From: Pseudovibrio denitrificans JCM 12308
Lineage (GTDB): Bacteria; Pseudomonadota; Alphaproteobacteria; Rhizobiales; Stappiaceae
Reading direction: 5' to 3'
DNA: 62,966 bases
Assembly (NCBI RefSeq): GCF_001310815.1
Contig: NZ_BAZK01000028.1
Coordinates: 1-62,966 of the forward strand
Position 1 is the stretch's first letter. Every line of letters begins with the position of its first letter. The position numbers and the translations under genes were made by a program. Below are positions 1 to 8,891 of this stretch, piece by piece. Under the pieces are notes generated by a model, which was given only the letters and a program-made list of their open reading frames with translations, had not been told where the DNA came from and ran no database searches.

Positions 1-10
1 AAAATATCAA

Positions 11-40
11 ACCCGCTATCGCAAAGATGGCGGGTTTTTT
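11..40 (+). terminator. Rho-independent terminator of an upstream gene
   Basis: A 10-bp stem (11-20 with 26-35, one G-T wobble) with a 5-nt loop is followed by a run of Ts at 35-40. It most likely ends a plus-strand gene lying just outside the window. Confidence 0.75.
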
Positions 41-80
41 GTTGTCCGGATTTTGAAACAGAAACCGGCAACTAACCCGC

Positions 81-956
81 TTAGGCCGGGAAGCTGTGAT
101 CTCCATCAAAGTAATTCCAGATATGTGAGGCCACCAGACCCAAGTGGTGATTGCCGCGCCTGGCAAGGCAGATTGACAGGCTAATGTCTCCAAGGGTTGG
201 GAGTGGCTTCAGAACGCCCTCAGTGAGCTCCTGAGCAATCATGTGACGGGGGAGGCGGCCCCAGCCCAGTCCAGAGGTAATCAGATCTTTCTTCGCCTGC
301 AGGTCCGTGACAAACCACTTAGGCGCATCTGAAAGCAGGCCGCTGTCCGGTGATTGAGCATCAGAAGACTTCACCACGATCTGAGGATGCTGAGCCAAAC
401 TTGCCCGCGTAAGCGAAGATGGGGCAACCTTTCCAAGCAGACCACCGGAGATAACAAGGGGCACATCCATATTGGTGATTTGCATGTAGTCCAATGACGC
501 ATTGCAAGTGGGGGCGGCGAAGATGGCCATGTCGACAGCTTCGGACAGGAGCATGCGCTCCCCTGAGGCTACTTCTACATCAAGATGGATCGTTGTCTGA
601 GGAAATTGAGTACGAAGCGACTGCAAGAGGTCTGTGATCCAAGTGACTGGAAAGATGCTGCTGACAGCCAAGCGGATCTCTGGCTCGTTTTCTCCCTTGA
701 GATCTCTCACTGAATCTTCGAAGGCTTTAGCCTGCTCCAGAAGCCTTCTGATCTGAACCAGCAGAGTTTTACCTTCAGGCGTGAGCTCCGGTCGGTACTT
801 GGAACGATCAAAGATCTGGAGTTGGTAGAATTCTTCGACCTGCTTGACTGAATAGGATACCGCGGAGCGTGCCTTGTTCAGTTTTTCGCTTGCAAGTTGG
901 AAGCTTCCGACCTAACAGATCGTGCTGATGACATTGAGATGATCTAAATTCGTCAT
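81..956 (-). pseudogene. LysR-family transcriptional regulator with premature stop
   Basis: Reading from an ATG at 956 gives a normal-sized LysR protein (291 codons) with an N-terminal winged helix-turn-helix (GSFQLASEKLNKARSAVSYS region) and a C-terminal substrate-binding domain. Codon 15 (912-914) is TAG, inside the first helix of the DNA-binding domain. Everything after it stays in frame, so this is one nonsense change, not a scrambled gene. A restart downstream (for example the GTG at 710) would make only the effector-binding domain, without DNA binding. It is divergent from a short-chain dehydrogenase gene that is itself frameshifted; LysR proteins usually control such a divergent neighbour. 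Either the pair is decaying or the stop is a sequence error. Confidence 0.8.
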
Positions 957-1059
957 GGTCTAATAATGTGACGGAGTTGGTCAGAAAGCTATGCTTTTTT
1001 CTGAATGAGTTGGGGCGTACATCAGTTTTCAAGAAACACAGACTGATTAGGAGTTTGAG

Positions 1060-1655
1060 ATGAAAACTGTTGTTGTAGGTGGCACTGGCCTTGTTGGAAG
1101 TGAAGTTGCGAAACTGTTGGGGCAGGAGCATGAGGTGATCACTGTTGGCAGGTCCAGTGGTGATATGCAGGCTGATATTGAAGACAAAGCTTCTGTTGAG
1201 GTGCTTTTTGAAAAGATTGGGGCCGTAGATGCGATCATCAGTGTCGCTGGTGATGGTGTGTTTGGCGGCTTTGATGAGGAAGGCGACCATGCCTATGAGC
1301 GGGCTTTGCAGAGTAAAGTCATGGGGCAGGTGAACTTGACCGTGTTGGTCACAAATACCTCAACAAGGGTGGCTCTATTATTCTGACCTCTGGTGCTGTT
1401 GCCCAATATCCGATGCCGAACACCGCTGCAATTGCGATTGCAACGGCAGGTGTTGATGCGTTTGTGCGAACTGTGGCGCTGGAGCTGGCTGATGATAAGC
1501 GCATCAACTCAGTGAGTCTCTCGCTCGTGAAAGAATCTGCCGAGAAGTTTGGAATAGACAGCACGCATTGTGTGCCTGCTGCCAAGGTTGCGGAGCATTA
1601 TCGTGATGTTCTTGGTAGTTCAGAGAGTGGCCAAGTGGTTCTGGTGCAGAACTAA
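1060..1655 (+). pseudogene. Short-chain dehydrogenase/reductase, frameshifted
   Basis: The N-terminal part has the Rossmann glycine motif GGTGLVGSEVAKLL and runs to a stop at 1384-1386. The rest continues in another frame (KYLNKGGSIILTSGA onwards) to 1655. Adding one G in the GG at 1347-1348 restores VLGHKYLNKGGS, a continuous protein of about 199 residues, the size of small atypical SDRs. The ATG at 1060 has an AGGAG ribosome site 5' of it. It lies divergent from the LysR pseudogene, its likely regulator. Substrate unknown. Confidence 0.75.
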
Positions 1656-1753
1656 GAATTTTTCGCGGGCAGGCTCATGAAAGCCGTAGTCCTCCAACGT
1701 TGCCCGCGTTTCAACCGGTGTGGTTGATGATGACAAGGACGAGGCTGTCCTTG

Positions 1754-2230
1754 TCATCTAGCAGGTTCTGCTTGCTGCCTAAAAGATTTGTCGCCGTAGA
1801 TAAAGCGGGGACCGCGTCCATAGCTGGCGGCGGCGTCGCCTGCGTTGTAGAGCTCGCATTTGTCGAGTGAGAGACAGCCGCAGCCCATGCAGCCTTCCAG
1901 CTGGGATCTTAAGCGTTCCATGCGGGTGATGCGCTCATCCAAGTGCACTTTGAACTGTTGGCTCAGGCGTTTCCACTCTGCTTTGTTGGGTGCACGGCCC
2001 GGTGGCAGCGTTCCAAGTTGCTCTGAAATCTCTTTAATGGTGAAGCCAAACTCTTGTGCGACGAGAGCGAAAGACAGACGACGGATGTCGGCGCGCATGA
2101 AGCGGCGTTGGCCACCTGCGTTGCGGCTGGCTGTAACTATTCCCTTGGTTTCGTAAAAACGGATAGCGGATGTGGTGAGGCCGGATCTTTCGGCGAGTTC
2201 ACCGATTGTCATGACGTCTGAGTGCTTCAT
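1754..2230 (-). CDS. soxR: SoxR-type redox-sensing MerR-family activator
   Basis: 158 residues from the ATG at 2230, preferred over an upstream in-frame start because MKHSDVMTIGELAERSG matches the usual SoxR N-terminus. A MerR helix-turn-helix fills residues 7-75, a dimerisation helix follows, and the C-terminal part carries cysteines C114, C117, C119 and C125 (CX2CXCX5C), the [2Fe-2S] ligand pattern that defines SoxR. SoxR is activated when redox-cycling compounds or superoxide oxidise the cluster, and it activates promoters with overlong spacers. A divergent glyoxalase-fold gene with exactly such a promoter is next door, so it is the likely target. No soxS is seen, as is normal outside enterobacteria. 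Confidence 0.9.
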   Translation of the reverse strand: MKHSDVMTIGELAERSGLTTSAIRFYETKGIVTASRNAGGQRRFMRADIRRLSFALVAQEFGFTIKEISEQLGTLPPGRAPNKAEWKRLSQQFKVHLDERITRMERLRSQLEGCMGCGCLSLDKCELYNAGDAAASYGRGPRFIYGDKSFRQQAEPAR

Positions 2231-2250
2231 AAATTTCTCAAAAATAGTGC

Positions 2251-2281
2251 TTGACTTAAACTTAACTTGAAGTCCTAAACA
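2251..2281 (+). promoter_or_regulatory. SoxR/MerR-type promoter with dyad in a 19-bp spacer
   Basis: A -35 TTGACT (2251-2256) and a -10-like TAAACA (2276-2281) are 19 bp apart, longer than the usual 17. The spacer region holds a 20-bp imperfect palindrome, ACTTAAACTTAACTTGAAGT, at 2254-2273 (8 of 10 pairs match). This is the layout MerR-family activators act on. It points toward the glyoxalase-fold gene and also lies just upstream of soxR. Confidence 0.7.
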
Positions 2282-2316
2282 GGGTGTCATCAGAAGTCAA
2301 AAGAAAGGCTATTGCG

Positions 2317-2700
2317 ATGACAAAGAGTTTTTTAGAGCACGTAAACATCACTGTTTCTGACCCAGTTGCGACCGCAGGCCGTCTTTCAGATTGGTTTGGC
2401 TGGCATGTGCGTTGGCAGGGTGCTGCCCGGGCGGGTGGAACCACTGTTCATGTTGGAACAGATGACAGTTACATCGCCGTTTATTCTCTCGGAAACACCA
2501 ATGCGACCAAGGAAGACAATTACGTCACACACGGCAGTCTGAACCACGTTGGTGTGGTGGTTGATGATCTGGATGCGGTTGAGAAGAAAGTGCTGGCAGG
2601 CGGGTATAAGACCCGGAACCACGCAGATTACGAGCCTGGTCGCCGCTTCTATTTCGATGATGATGACGGCATTGAGTTTGAGGTCGTCAGCTACGCATAG
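2317..2700 (+). CDS. VOC/glyoxalase-fold protein, predicted SoxR target
   Basis: 127 residues from the ATG at 2317. This start is chosen because the SoxR-type promoter would begin transcription near 2288 and AAGAAAGG sits 8 bases upstream. Two beta-alpha-beta-beta-beta modules are visible (residues 4-65 and 76-127), with LNHVGVVVDDLDAVEKK and DDDGIEFEVVSYA typical of vicinal-oxygen-chelate proteins. The substrate cannot be named; lactoylglutathione lyase, dioxygenase and resistance proteins share this fold. The promoter architecture suggests a role in coping with redox-active compounds. It ends in a strong terminator. Confidence 0.8.
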   Translation: MTKSFLEHVNITVSDPVATAGRLSDWFGWHVRWQGAARAGGTTVHVGTDDSYIAVYSLGNTNATKEDNYVTHGSLNHVGVVVDDLDAVEKKVLAGGYKTRNHADYEPGRRFYFDDDDGIEFEVVSYA

Positions 2701-2719
2701 AGCAATGTGTACCGGTGCA

Positions 2720-2754
2720 AGAGCGTTTCCCCATAATGAGGAAGCGCTCTTTTT
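2720..2754 (+). terminator. Terminator between convergent genes
   Basis: An 11-bp stem (2720-2730 with 2740-2750, one G-T wobble) with a 9-nt loop is followed by TTTTT. It ends the glyoxalase-fold gene and may also serve the convergent PhyH gene. Confidence 0.8.
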
Positions 2755-2758
2755 CGTT

Positions 2759-3694
2759 TTACCAGAGGTCCAGCCCCAGAAGCTTTTTGCCGAGGTCGGT
2801 CAGTTCAGCAGTTTGGGCGTTTTTCTTCTCCCATTCGCGTGGGTCGCCGGGGAAGGATGCTCTTTCCGGCGGTTCCATATTGCGCCACTGATGGATGCGC
2901 TCCTGCCTCAGATCTTCATTGCTCTGCTCAGATGGGAACATGGAGATGTATTGGGCGATGCGTACCTTGTCTTTGGAGTTGTTGGGACGGATGCCGTGGG
3001 CGAGGAGCGCATTGAAGATCATCAAGTCGCCCGGTTCCATCTCGATCTTTTCAATTTCAAAGCCCGAGTAGTCTGGATGTTTGGGATCACGATCCTCCGG
3101 TTGGGTTTTAACCCACTCCTCAAAGTCTTCGAAGAGTTTGGGGATACATTGGAAGCCGCCGGTTTCTTCGTCCTGCTTCACCAATGAGAGGACGCCCTGC
3201 ACGCTGATTGGCAGAGGGCGCAGGGAGGTGTCGACATCCCAATGAATGAAGCCCGGTTTTCCGTCGCGGTCTTTCTTAGGGGGATTGAGATTTGCGCGGT
3301 CGATGCTGACCCAAAGATCTTCGCGGTCCCAGATATCTACGAAGGCATCGTAGATGCGTTGCTGCATGCGGTTGTCCCACAGGTACTGGTGGTTATAGAT
3401 CTCCAGTATGCCTGCGTTGTTGAGCTCCAGCATTTTGTGAGCGCGGCGTTGTGGGGTGTACCAGGTGGATGGATCCTTAGGATCTTTCTCATCAAACTCC
3501 CAAAGCAGATCCACCAGGCGCTTTACGTTTTCCTGCGGAACGGCCTGGCGTACGATGACATAGCCGCGGGTGATCCAGTGTTGCCAGTCTTCTTCTGACA
3601 GTACGCGCAAGGGCAGGGTTTTCCTGATGTCCTTCAACTGGGTGTCGGTTGCGGTTGAGCCCCAGTGATTGTCTGCAAGCAGTTCAGCGTCCAT
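2759..3694 (-). CDS. Phytanoyl-CoA dioxygenase (PhyH) family protein
   Basis: 311 residues, start ATG at 3694 with a GGAGG site. The Fe(II)/2-oxoglutarate oxygenase facial triad can be read as H151-x-D153 (FIHWDVDTS) and distal H233 (LLAHGIRPN), followed by an Arg suited to 2-oxoglutarate binding. PhyH-family enzymes hydroxylate small molecules or CoA esters; bacterial members vary widely in substrate. It is divergent from an AraC-type regulator with a cupin sensor domain, which probably controls it. Closeness to the deoxy-sugar cluster suggests, but does not show, a role in carbohydrate or osmolyte metabolism. Confidence 0.85.
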   Translation of the reverse strand: MDAELLADNHWGSTATDTQLKDIRKTLPLRVLSEEDWQHWITRGYVIVRQAVPQENVKRLVDLLWEFDEKDPKDPSTWYTPQRRAHKMLELNNAGILEIYNHQYLWDNRMQQRIYDAFVDIWDREDLWVSIDRANLNPPKKDRDGKPGFIHWDVDTSLRPLPISVQGVLSLVKQDEETGGFQCIPKLFEDFEEWVKTQPEDRDPKHPDYSGFEIEKIEMEPGDLMIFNALLAHGIRPNNSKDKVRIAQYISMFPSEQSNEDLRQERIHQWRNMEPPERASFPGDPREWEKKNAQTAELTDLGKKLLGLDLW

Positions 3695-3810
3695 GTGGTC
3701 CTCCCAGATCCTTCAATGGCTTGTAAGTTTATTCACTTTGGTATGTGAGAGTTGTTCTAAACTAGCTGATACTGATACTATTCTGGCGTCTTACTGGTTC
3801 AGAGGGTGAA

Positions 3811-4671
3811 ATGCGGTCATATCTGGAGAAAGTGCCAGAGTCTGAAGACGGTTCATTCAAGGTGATGAACCGGCGTCTTCATGATGGCATTCCGTTCTCC
3901 TGGCATCATCATCCTGAGTATGAGCTGACGCTGACCTTGAACTCGGAAGGCCAACGCTATGTGGGGGATCATGTGGGCGATTATGGGCATGCAGACCTTG
4001 TGCTGCTTGGGCCTAATCTTCCGCATACATGGGCGTCCAACAGCAGGCCTGATGATGAGGAGCCCCATCAGGCGCTGGTGATCTGGTTTGAGCCGGAGTG
4101 GATTGAGCGGATCACCAATGAGATGTCAGAGCTCTCAGGCGTGAAGAAACTGTTTCAGCGGGCCTTGGCGGGTTTGAGTTTCAGTGATGATGCAAGGCAT
4201 CGGGTGGTGCCGAAGATCAGGAGATTCTTTCAGGAAGATCCGTTGGAGCGCTTGTTTACCATTCTGCGGGTACTGGCGGAGCTTTCTGAAGATGAATATG
4301 CGATGCAGCTTGCGCATGATCCGGTGGTGCTTTCCAGCGCGGATGGTGGGAATGAGCGGATTGACCGGGTGCTGACGCTTATTCATTCCGAGTATTCACG
4401 AGCGTTGCCTTTGGAAGAACTGGCAGAAACTGCGGCGCTCAGTGTTTCAGGTGTGCATCGGCTGTTTCAACGCCATACCGGGCAGACGGTCTCCGAGTAT
4501 CTGAAGCGTATTCGGATTGGGGATGCATGCGCGCAGCTTTCTGGTGGGGATGCGCCTGTGTCGCTCATTGCTCATAATGTTGGATATTCGGCGCTGGCCA
4601 ACTTTAATCGCCAGTTTCGCGCAGTGAAAGGCATGACACCGCGCGAGTACAGGGCGAGGTTTCGCCGGTAG
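3811..4671 (+). CDS. AraC-family regulator with N-terminal cupin
   Basis: 286 residues. Residues 10-110 form a cupin-like sensor (FSWHHHPEYELTL gives the metal/ligand-binding His cluster). Residues 185-286 hold two helix-turn-helix motifs, including LEELAETAALSVSGVHRLFQ and the AraC signature VGYSALANFNRQFRAVKGMTP. It is divergent from the PhyH dioxygenase (116-bp spacer) and convergent with the dehydratase of the fucose-type cluster. The most likely job is control of the PhyH gene or the sugar cluster in response to a sugar-like ligand. Confidence 0.88.
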   Translation: MRSYLEKVPESEDGSFKVMNRRLHDGIPFSWHHHPEYELTLTLNSEGQRYVGDHVGDYGHADLVLLGPNLPHTWASNSRPDDEEPHQALVIWFEPEWIERITNEMSELSGVKKLFQRALAGLSFSDDARHRVVPKIRRFFQEDPLERLFTILRVLAELSEDEYAMQLAHDPVVLSSADGGNERIDRVLTLIHSEYSRALPLEELAETAALSVSGVHRLFQRHTGQTVSEYLKRIRIGDACAQLSGGDAPVSLIAHNVGYSALANFNRQFRAVKGMTPREYRARFRR

Positions 4672-4679
4672 CTGGCAGG

Positions 4680-6203
4680 CTACATCACCGCGCCAATTTG
4701 CCAGGGCACGAACTCGTAGTCGCCCAGGCCCTGAGCTTCTGATTTGCTGTGTTCGCCAGAAGCGACTTTGATCATCAGCTCAAACAGTTCCGTTCCAACC
4801 TCTTCGACGGATCTACCTTCGGAGATGATAGAACCTGAGTTGAGGTCCATATCCTCAGGCATATGTTCGAAGAGAGCCGTGTTGCTGGCGACTTTGATGG
4901 TTGGCGATGGTTTGCTACCAAAAGCGGAGCCGCGACCCGTGGTGAAGACGATCAGGTTGCAACCACTGGCGATCTGACCCGTCACAGAAGCTGGGTCGTA
5001 GCCGGGGCTGTCCATGAAGACGAAGCCGTTGGTTTCAATTGGCTCGCCGTATTTGTAGACGCCTTGCAGGGCTGTGGTGCCGCCTTTGGCGACTGCGCCG
5101 AGGGACTTTTCTAGGATGGTTGTCAGACCGCCGCGTTTGTTGCCCGGAGAAGGGTTGTTGTCCATAGTGCCGTTGTTGCGGGCAGTGTAGTCCTCCCACC
5201 AGCGGACCCGTTCCACGAGCTTCTCGGCGACCTTCTGGCTGGCTGCGCGGCTGGTGAGCAGATGCTCGGCACCGTAGATCTCTGAGGTTTCAGAGAGGAC
5301 TGATGTGCCGCCGTATTTAACGAGCAGGTCTGTTGCATAGCCAAGGGCCGGATTGGCAGTGACGCCGGACCAGCCATCGGAGCCGCCGCATTGGAGGCCG
5401 ACCATCAACTTGGAAACCGGTGCTGGCTGGCGGGTGGCTTTGTTGACCTCCAGCAGCATGGCTTTGACCTTCTCAATGCCTGCTTCGATGGTTTTGCGCA
5501 GACCGCCCATGCCCTGAATGTTCATGAACTGGAAGGTCGGTGATTGCTTCAGGCCGTAGGCGTCCAAAAGGAAGTCGATCTGGTTGACTTCGCAGCCTAG
5601 GCCGACCAGCAGAACGCCGCCGACATTTGGGTTTCTGGCGTAACCCCAGAGCACGCGTTGCAGGTTGGCGAAGCCTTCGTTGTCGCCTGCCATGCCGCAA
5701 CCTGTGCCGTGGGCAAAGGAGGCAACGCCGTCGACGTTTTCAAACTGAAGCAGATCTTCGTCACTGAAAGCATCGGCGATGCGATGGGCTGCGGTGGCGG
5801 AGCAGTTTACGCTGGTGAGGACGGCGATGTAGTTGCGGGTGCCGACGCTGCCGTCTTCGCGGTGATAGCCGAGGAAGGTGCGTTCTTCCGGGTGCTCTGC
5901 GTATTGGGTTGGCTTGTAGTCCTTGCAGAAGCTGTGGTGTACGCCGGGATCGGAGAACTCCATGTTGTGCGAATGCACGTGGGAGCCCGCCTGAATGTCG
6001 GTGATGGCGAAGCCGATTGTCTGGCCGAACTTGATGAGTGCTTCGCCTTGCTTGATATCACGCTCAGCGATTTTGTGGCCTGCCGGGATGTTGTCGCGGA
6101 CCTGAAGGTTGCCTGCCTGATCGCCCGGCTGTAGTGCTCTTGTGGCGATGATGACGTTATCCGCTGGCTGGAGTTTGACGCTGGCTGGAATGGGTGCCGA
6201 CAT
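4680..6203 (-). CDS. UxaA/altronate dehydratase-family enzyme, predicted L-fuconate dehydratase
   Basis: 507 residues from the ATG at 6203; the previous gene stops at 6205, so the two are effectively coupled. The protein has the small N-terminal SAF-like domain (residues 1-100) and the large catalytic UxaA domain with NYIAVLTSVNCSATAAHRIAD, HGTGCGMAGDNEG and the iron-binding region VGLQCGGSDGWSGVTANPALG. UxaA/GarD enzymes dehydrate sugar acids. The neighbours (aldose dehydrogenase, lactonase, SDR, FAH hydrolase) make a 6-deoxy-sugar acid such as L-fuconate the best substrate guess; UxaA-type halves also occur in the Campylobacter jejuni fucose locus. Altronate or galactarate remain possible by homology alone. 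Confidence 0.82.
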   Translation of the reverse strand: MSAPIPASVKLQPADNVIIATRALQPGDQAGNLQVRDNIPAGHKIAERDIKQGEALIKFGQTIGFAITDIQAGSHVHSHNMEFSDPGVHHSFCKDYKPTQYAEHPEERTFLGYHREDGSVGTRNYIAVLTSVNCSATAAHRIADAFSDEDLLQFENVDGVASFAHGTGCGMAGDNEGFANLQRVLWGYARNPNVGGVLLVGLGCEVNQIDFLLDAYGLKQSPTFQFMNIQGMGGLRKTIEAGIEKVKAMLLEVNKATRQPAPVSKLMVGLQCGGSDGWSGVTANPALGYATDLLVKYGGTSVLSETSEIYGAEHLLTSRAASQKVAEKLVERVRWWEDYTARNNGTMDNNPSPGNKRGGLTTILEKSLGAVAKGGTTALQGVYKYGEPIETNGFVFMDSPGYDPASVTGQIASGCNLIVFTTGRGSAFGSKPSPTIKVASNTALFEHMPEDMDLNSGSIISEGRSVEEVGTELFELMIKVASGEHSKSEAQGLGDYEFVPWQIGAVM

Positions 6204-6204
6204 T

Positions 6205-7050
6205 TCAGAGAGTTTCCATTGTTTTGGTGAGGTAGAACTTTGCAGCGGTGCCACCAAAGATGGCCTCCCAATCTGCCTGAGGCAGGTCAGCGGTGAGCTG
6301 CTCCACCATATCCACCCAGTTTTGATAGGTATTCGCGAGGAGAAGAACCGGCCAGTCGCTGCCGAACATCACGCGCTCAGGCCCAAAGCATTTCAGGATG
6401 TGAAAGGCGTAGGGGGCAATGTCCTCGATCTCTGCATTCTCGGAGGCTTCGGTCAGGAGGCCGGAGAGTTTGCAGCAGACGTTGGAGGTGCGGGCGATGT
6501 CGCCGACGTGTTGGGACCACGTCTCGATGGCCTTGTTGCGGATATCCGGCTTTGCGCCATGATCGATAACTGCGCGCAGATCCGGATAACGGCTGAGGAA
6601 GGTTTTAAGGTGCGGCAAGTGCCGGGGCTGGACCAGAAGGTCGAGCGTCAGGTTGTTGTCGATGAGAGCCTGAATGGCGGGGCGCAGGTTGTCCTGCAGC
6701 ATCCACTCATCGTTCTCAATGTCCTGTATCATCGGGCGAATGCCGACCAGTTTTGGATTTTGTGAGAGCTCCCGAATAACCTCAGGTGCGTTTGCAGCTT
6801 CCATGTCCACCCAGCCGACAACGCCGAGGATCCAGTCGTGCTCTGCGGCCAGTTCCAGCATGAAGTGGGTTTCTTCAATGGTGTCAGCGGCCTGAACGAG
6901 GATGGTTCCGTCCATCTTGGCTTGCGTGAGCAGGGGCTGGATGTCACTGACAAGGAAGTCGCGATAAAGGACGTTCAGGTCTGAGGTCAGCCAGCTGTAG
7001 TCGCCGCGGGAAAGCTTCCAGAAATGGTGGTGGGCATCAATCCTAAGCAT
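6205..7050 (-). CDS. Amidohydrolase-2 family lactonase, predicted L-fuconolactonase
   Basis: 281 residues. The metal-binding start RIDAHHHFWK, a TIM-barrel core (VQAADTIEETHFMLELA, HGAKPDIRNKA) and the C-terminal MFGSDWPVLL motif are those of the amidohydrolase_2 family, which includes L-fucono-1,5-lactonase and 2-pyrone-4,6-dicarboxylate lactonase. It would open the lactone made by the upstream aldose dehydrogenase. Its ATG overlaps the upstream stop by 8 bases (7043-7050), indicating translational coupling, and it is followed almost directly by the dehydratase. Confidence 0.87.
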   Translation of the reverse strand: MLRIDAHHHFWKLSRGDYSWLTSDLNVLYRDFLVSDIQPLLTQAKMDGTILVQAADTIEETHFMLELAAEHDWILGVVGWVDMEAANAPEVIRELSQNPKLVGIRPMIQDIENDEWMLQDNLRPAIQALIDNNLTLDLLVQPRHLPHLKTFLSRYPDLRAVIDHGAKPDIRNKAIETWSQHVGDIARTSNVCCKLSGLLTEASENAEIEDIAPYAFHILKCFGPERVMFGSDWPVLLLANTYQNWVDMVEQLTADLPQADWEAIFGGTAAKFYLTKTMETL

Positions 7051-8083
7051 GCTTCACCTCTTGTTCGAAGAAAAGATTGCCAGAAGGGACAGGGGCGTCT
7101 GCCGGGAGTAGTTCTCTTTCTTTTAATCGCGCCCAGAAAGCGTCCGGGATGTCGGCTGCGATCCATTTGAGGATGCCTTCCAGCTCATTGCGGTTGCGCA
7201 TTCCGGGAATGACGCTGGCGACTGCCGGGTGTGCGAGTGGGAAGTGGAGGGCTGCTGCAGCGAGATCAACGGAGAACTCCTGACAGCACTCTTTCAGCGC
7301 GTTCACATGTGTCAGTATCTCAGGTGGAGCGCTTTCATAGTTCCAGGTGTTGCCGCCAACGAGGATACCGGAGTTGAAGGGACCACCCAGAATGATGGAG
7401 GTTTTCGCTTCAAGGCAGGCTGGTAGCAGGTCTTGCAGAGGGGCTTGTTCCAGCAAGGTGTAACGCCCTGCGAGCAGGAAGGCATCCCAATGGGCTTGCT
7501 GCATCAGCTCCATGCAAATGGCGGTCTCGTTGACACCGAGGCCCATGGCTGAGATTGCGCCGGAGCTCTTGAGTTCCTGAAGGGCTCTGATACCGCCTTT
7601 CAGGTCTTTCATATGGCGCAGGTTTTCTTCCGGGCCGTGGGTGGCGGTACCGATATCGTGGACCAGCAGGATGTCGAGGCGGTCAAGGCCAGTGCGGTGC
7701 AGGCTGGCTTCGTAGGAGCGCATAATGCCGTCATACGAGTAATCATAGACTGGGTGGAAGGGAAGCGGATCTGGCCAGCCGAACTGGGCCGGATTGTCTG
7801 CCATGCCGGGTTTCAGCAGGCGGCCAACCTTGGTGGAGATGATGTAGTCGTACTTGCGTACGGCATCTCCAATGACGCGTTCAGAGCGGCCAAAGCCGTA
7901 GTAAGGGGCGGTGTCAATGTATGTGAGACCAACCTCTTTGGCGCGATCCAATGTGCTCATGGACTCTTTGCGAGGTGCTGTTGCAAACAGCCCGCCAAAT
8001 GCTGCGCCGCCGATCCCCAACGTCGGTAGCTGCAGATTTGTTCCTCCCAATTGTCGATGAGCCAGCTTCCCTCCCAAGCCCAT
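7043..8083 (-). CDS. Aldo/keto reductase, predicted L-fucose (D-threo-aldose) 1-dehydrogenase
   Basis: 346 residues, ATG at 8083 with AAGGAA upstream. It is an AKR-fold enzyme: the N-terminal hairpin (LPTLGIGGAAFGG), catalytic Asp/Tyr (TYIDTAPYYGFGRSE), Lys (STKVGRLLKPG) and His (LLVHDIG) can all be seen. The SERVIGDA segment and the overall length fit the D-threo-aldose 1-dehydrogenase branch that oxidises L-fucose and L-galactose to lactones. It is the first gene of a three-gene operon (dehydrogenase, lactonase, dehydratase) beginning 11 bases downstream of the iclR gene on the same strand. Confidence 0.87.
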   Translation of the reverse strand: MGLGGKLAHRQLGGTNLQLPTLGIGGAAFGGLFATAPRKESMSTLDRAKEVGLTYIDTAPYYGFGRSERVIGDAVRKYDYIISTKVGRLLKPGMADNPAQFGWPDPLPFHPVYDYSYDGIMRSYEASLHRTGLDRLDILLVHDIGTATHGPEENLRHMKDLKGGIRALQELKSSGAISAMGLGVNETAICMELMQQAHWDAFLLAGRYTLLEQAPLQDLLPACLEAKTSIILGGPFNSGILVGGNTWNYESAPPEILTHVNALKECCQEFSVDLAAAALHFPLAHPAVASVIPGMRNRNELEGILKWIAADIPDAFWARLKERELLPADAPVPSGNLFFEQEVKHA

Positions 8084-8093
8084 AGCGATTTCC

Positions 8094-8891
8094 TTAGGTT
8101 GTTACTGTGCCGTAAATGTTGGTTATGTCCTTCGCGACCTGAGCGTAGGCCTCCTGAACCTCTTCAATTCCCGGTGCTTTAAAGTCGTCTATCCGCTCCA
8201 TGAACGGGCAGCTGAGTGCTGCAACGGCATGGCCGTCCGGTCCCAGAATTGGGAAGGCCAGATTGGTGACGCCGACCGTGCTGGCGGATGGCATGCGTAC
8301 AAAGCCCTGCTGCTGCACCTCGTCCAGAATGGCACGGAACTGGTCGTAGCTCATCTCCGGTTCTCCGAGGGCGCGTTCATGCTGGTTGTACATGAGCTCG
8401 CGGATCTCCGGCTTTTGGAAGGCAGCGATTGCCCGTCCGGTGCCTGTGTTCCAGAGGCCGATGACCGAGCCGGTTTTGAGCACGAAACTCCAGTTGCCCG
8501 GTGCTTCCACGCTGGCGACGACGACGATCTCTCCCTGATGTTCCATGCCGATGTGGCTGGACTGGTGAACGTCTTTGGCCGTTTTGCGCATCATGGGGAC
8601 TGCTGCTTCCAGCAGGCGGGTCACCGGTGGGTGGCGATGCGACATGGAATACATTTTCAGGCTGAGCTGAAAGCGGTCACCCTCGATGGAGCGGGAAACA
8701 TACTCGCGGCGCACCAGTGTGGTGAGCATGCGGTAGATCTCGTTCGGAGACCGGTCGAGTGCTTTCGCGATTTCTGCCTGAGACAGGCCGGATGCGTACT
8801 GGGAGAGTAACTCCAGAATATCCAGTCCCTTCTCTAGGGCGGGCGCGCGGTATTTCTCAGCTTTGTCTTTTACTGCTTGTGTGTCTGCCAT
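8094..8891 (-). CDS. IclR-family transcriptional regulator
   Basis: 265 residues from MADTQAVKDKAEK at 8891; an upstream ATG at 8930 is possible, and neither has a strong ribosome site. The N-terminal winged helix (ALEKGLDILELLSQYASGLS, then a recognition helix with SPNEIYRML) and the C-terminal IclR effector domain (HIGMEHQGEIVVVASVEAP, GTGRAIAAF, LAFPILGPDG) are clear. It leads the sugar-oxidation operon and is divergent from the SDR/FAH pair, so it most likely regulates both arms in response to a pathway intermediate. Confidence 0.9.
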   Translation of the reverse strand: MADTQAVKDKAEKYRAPALEKGLDILELLSQYASGLSQAEIAKALDRSPNEIYRMLTTLVRREYVSRSIEGDRFQLSLKMYSMSHRHPPVTRLLEAAVPMMRKTAKDVHQSSHIGMEHQGEIVVVASVEAPGNWSFVLKTGSVIGLWNTGTGRAIAAFQKPEIRELMYNQHERALGEPEMSYDQFRAILDEVQQQGFVRMPSASTVGVTNLAFPILGPDGHAVAALSCPFMERIDDFKAPGIEEVQEAYAQVAKDITNIYGTVTT

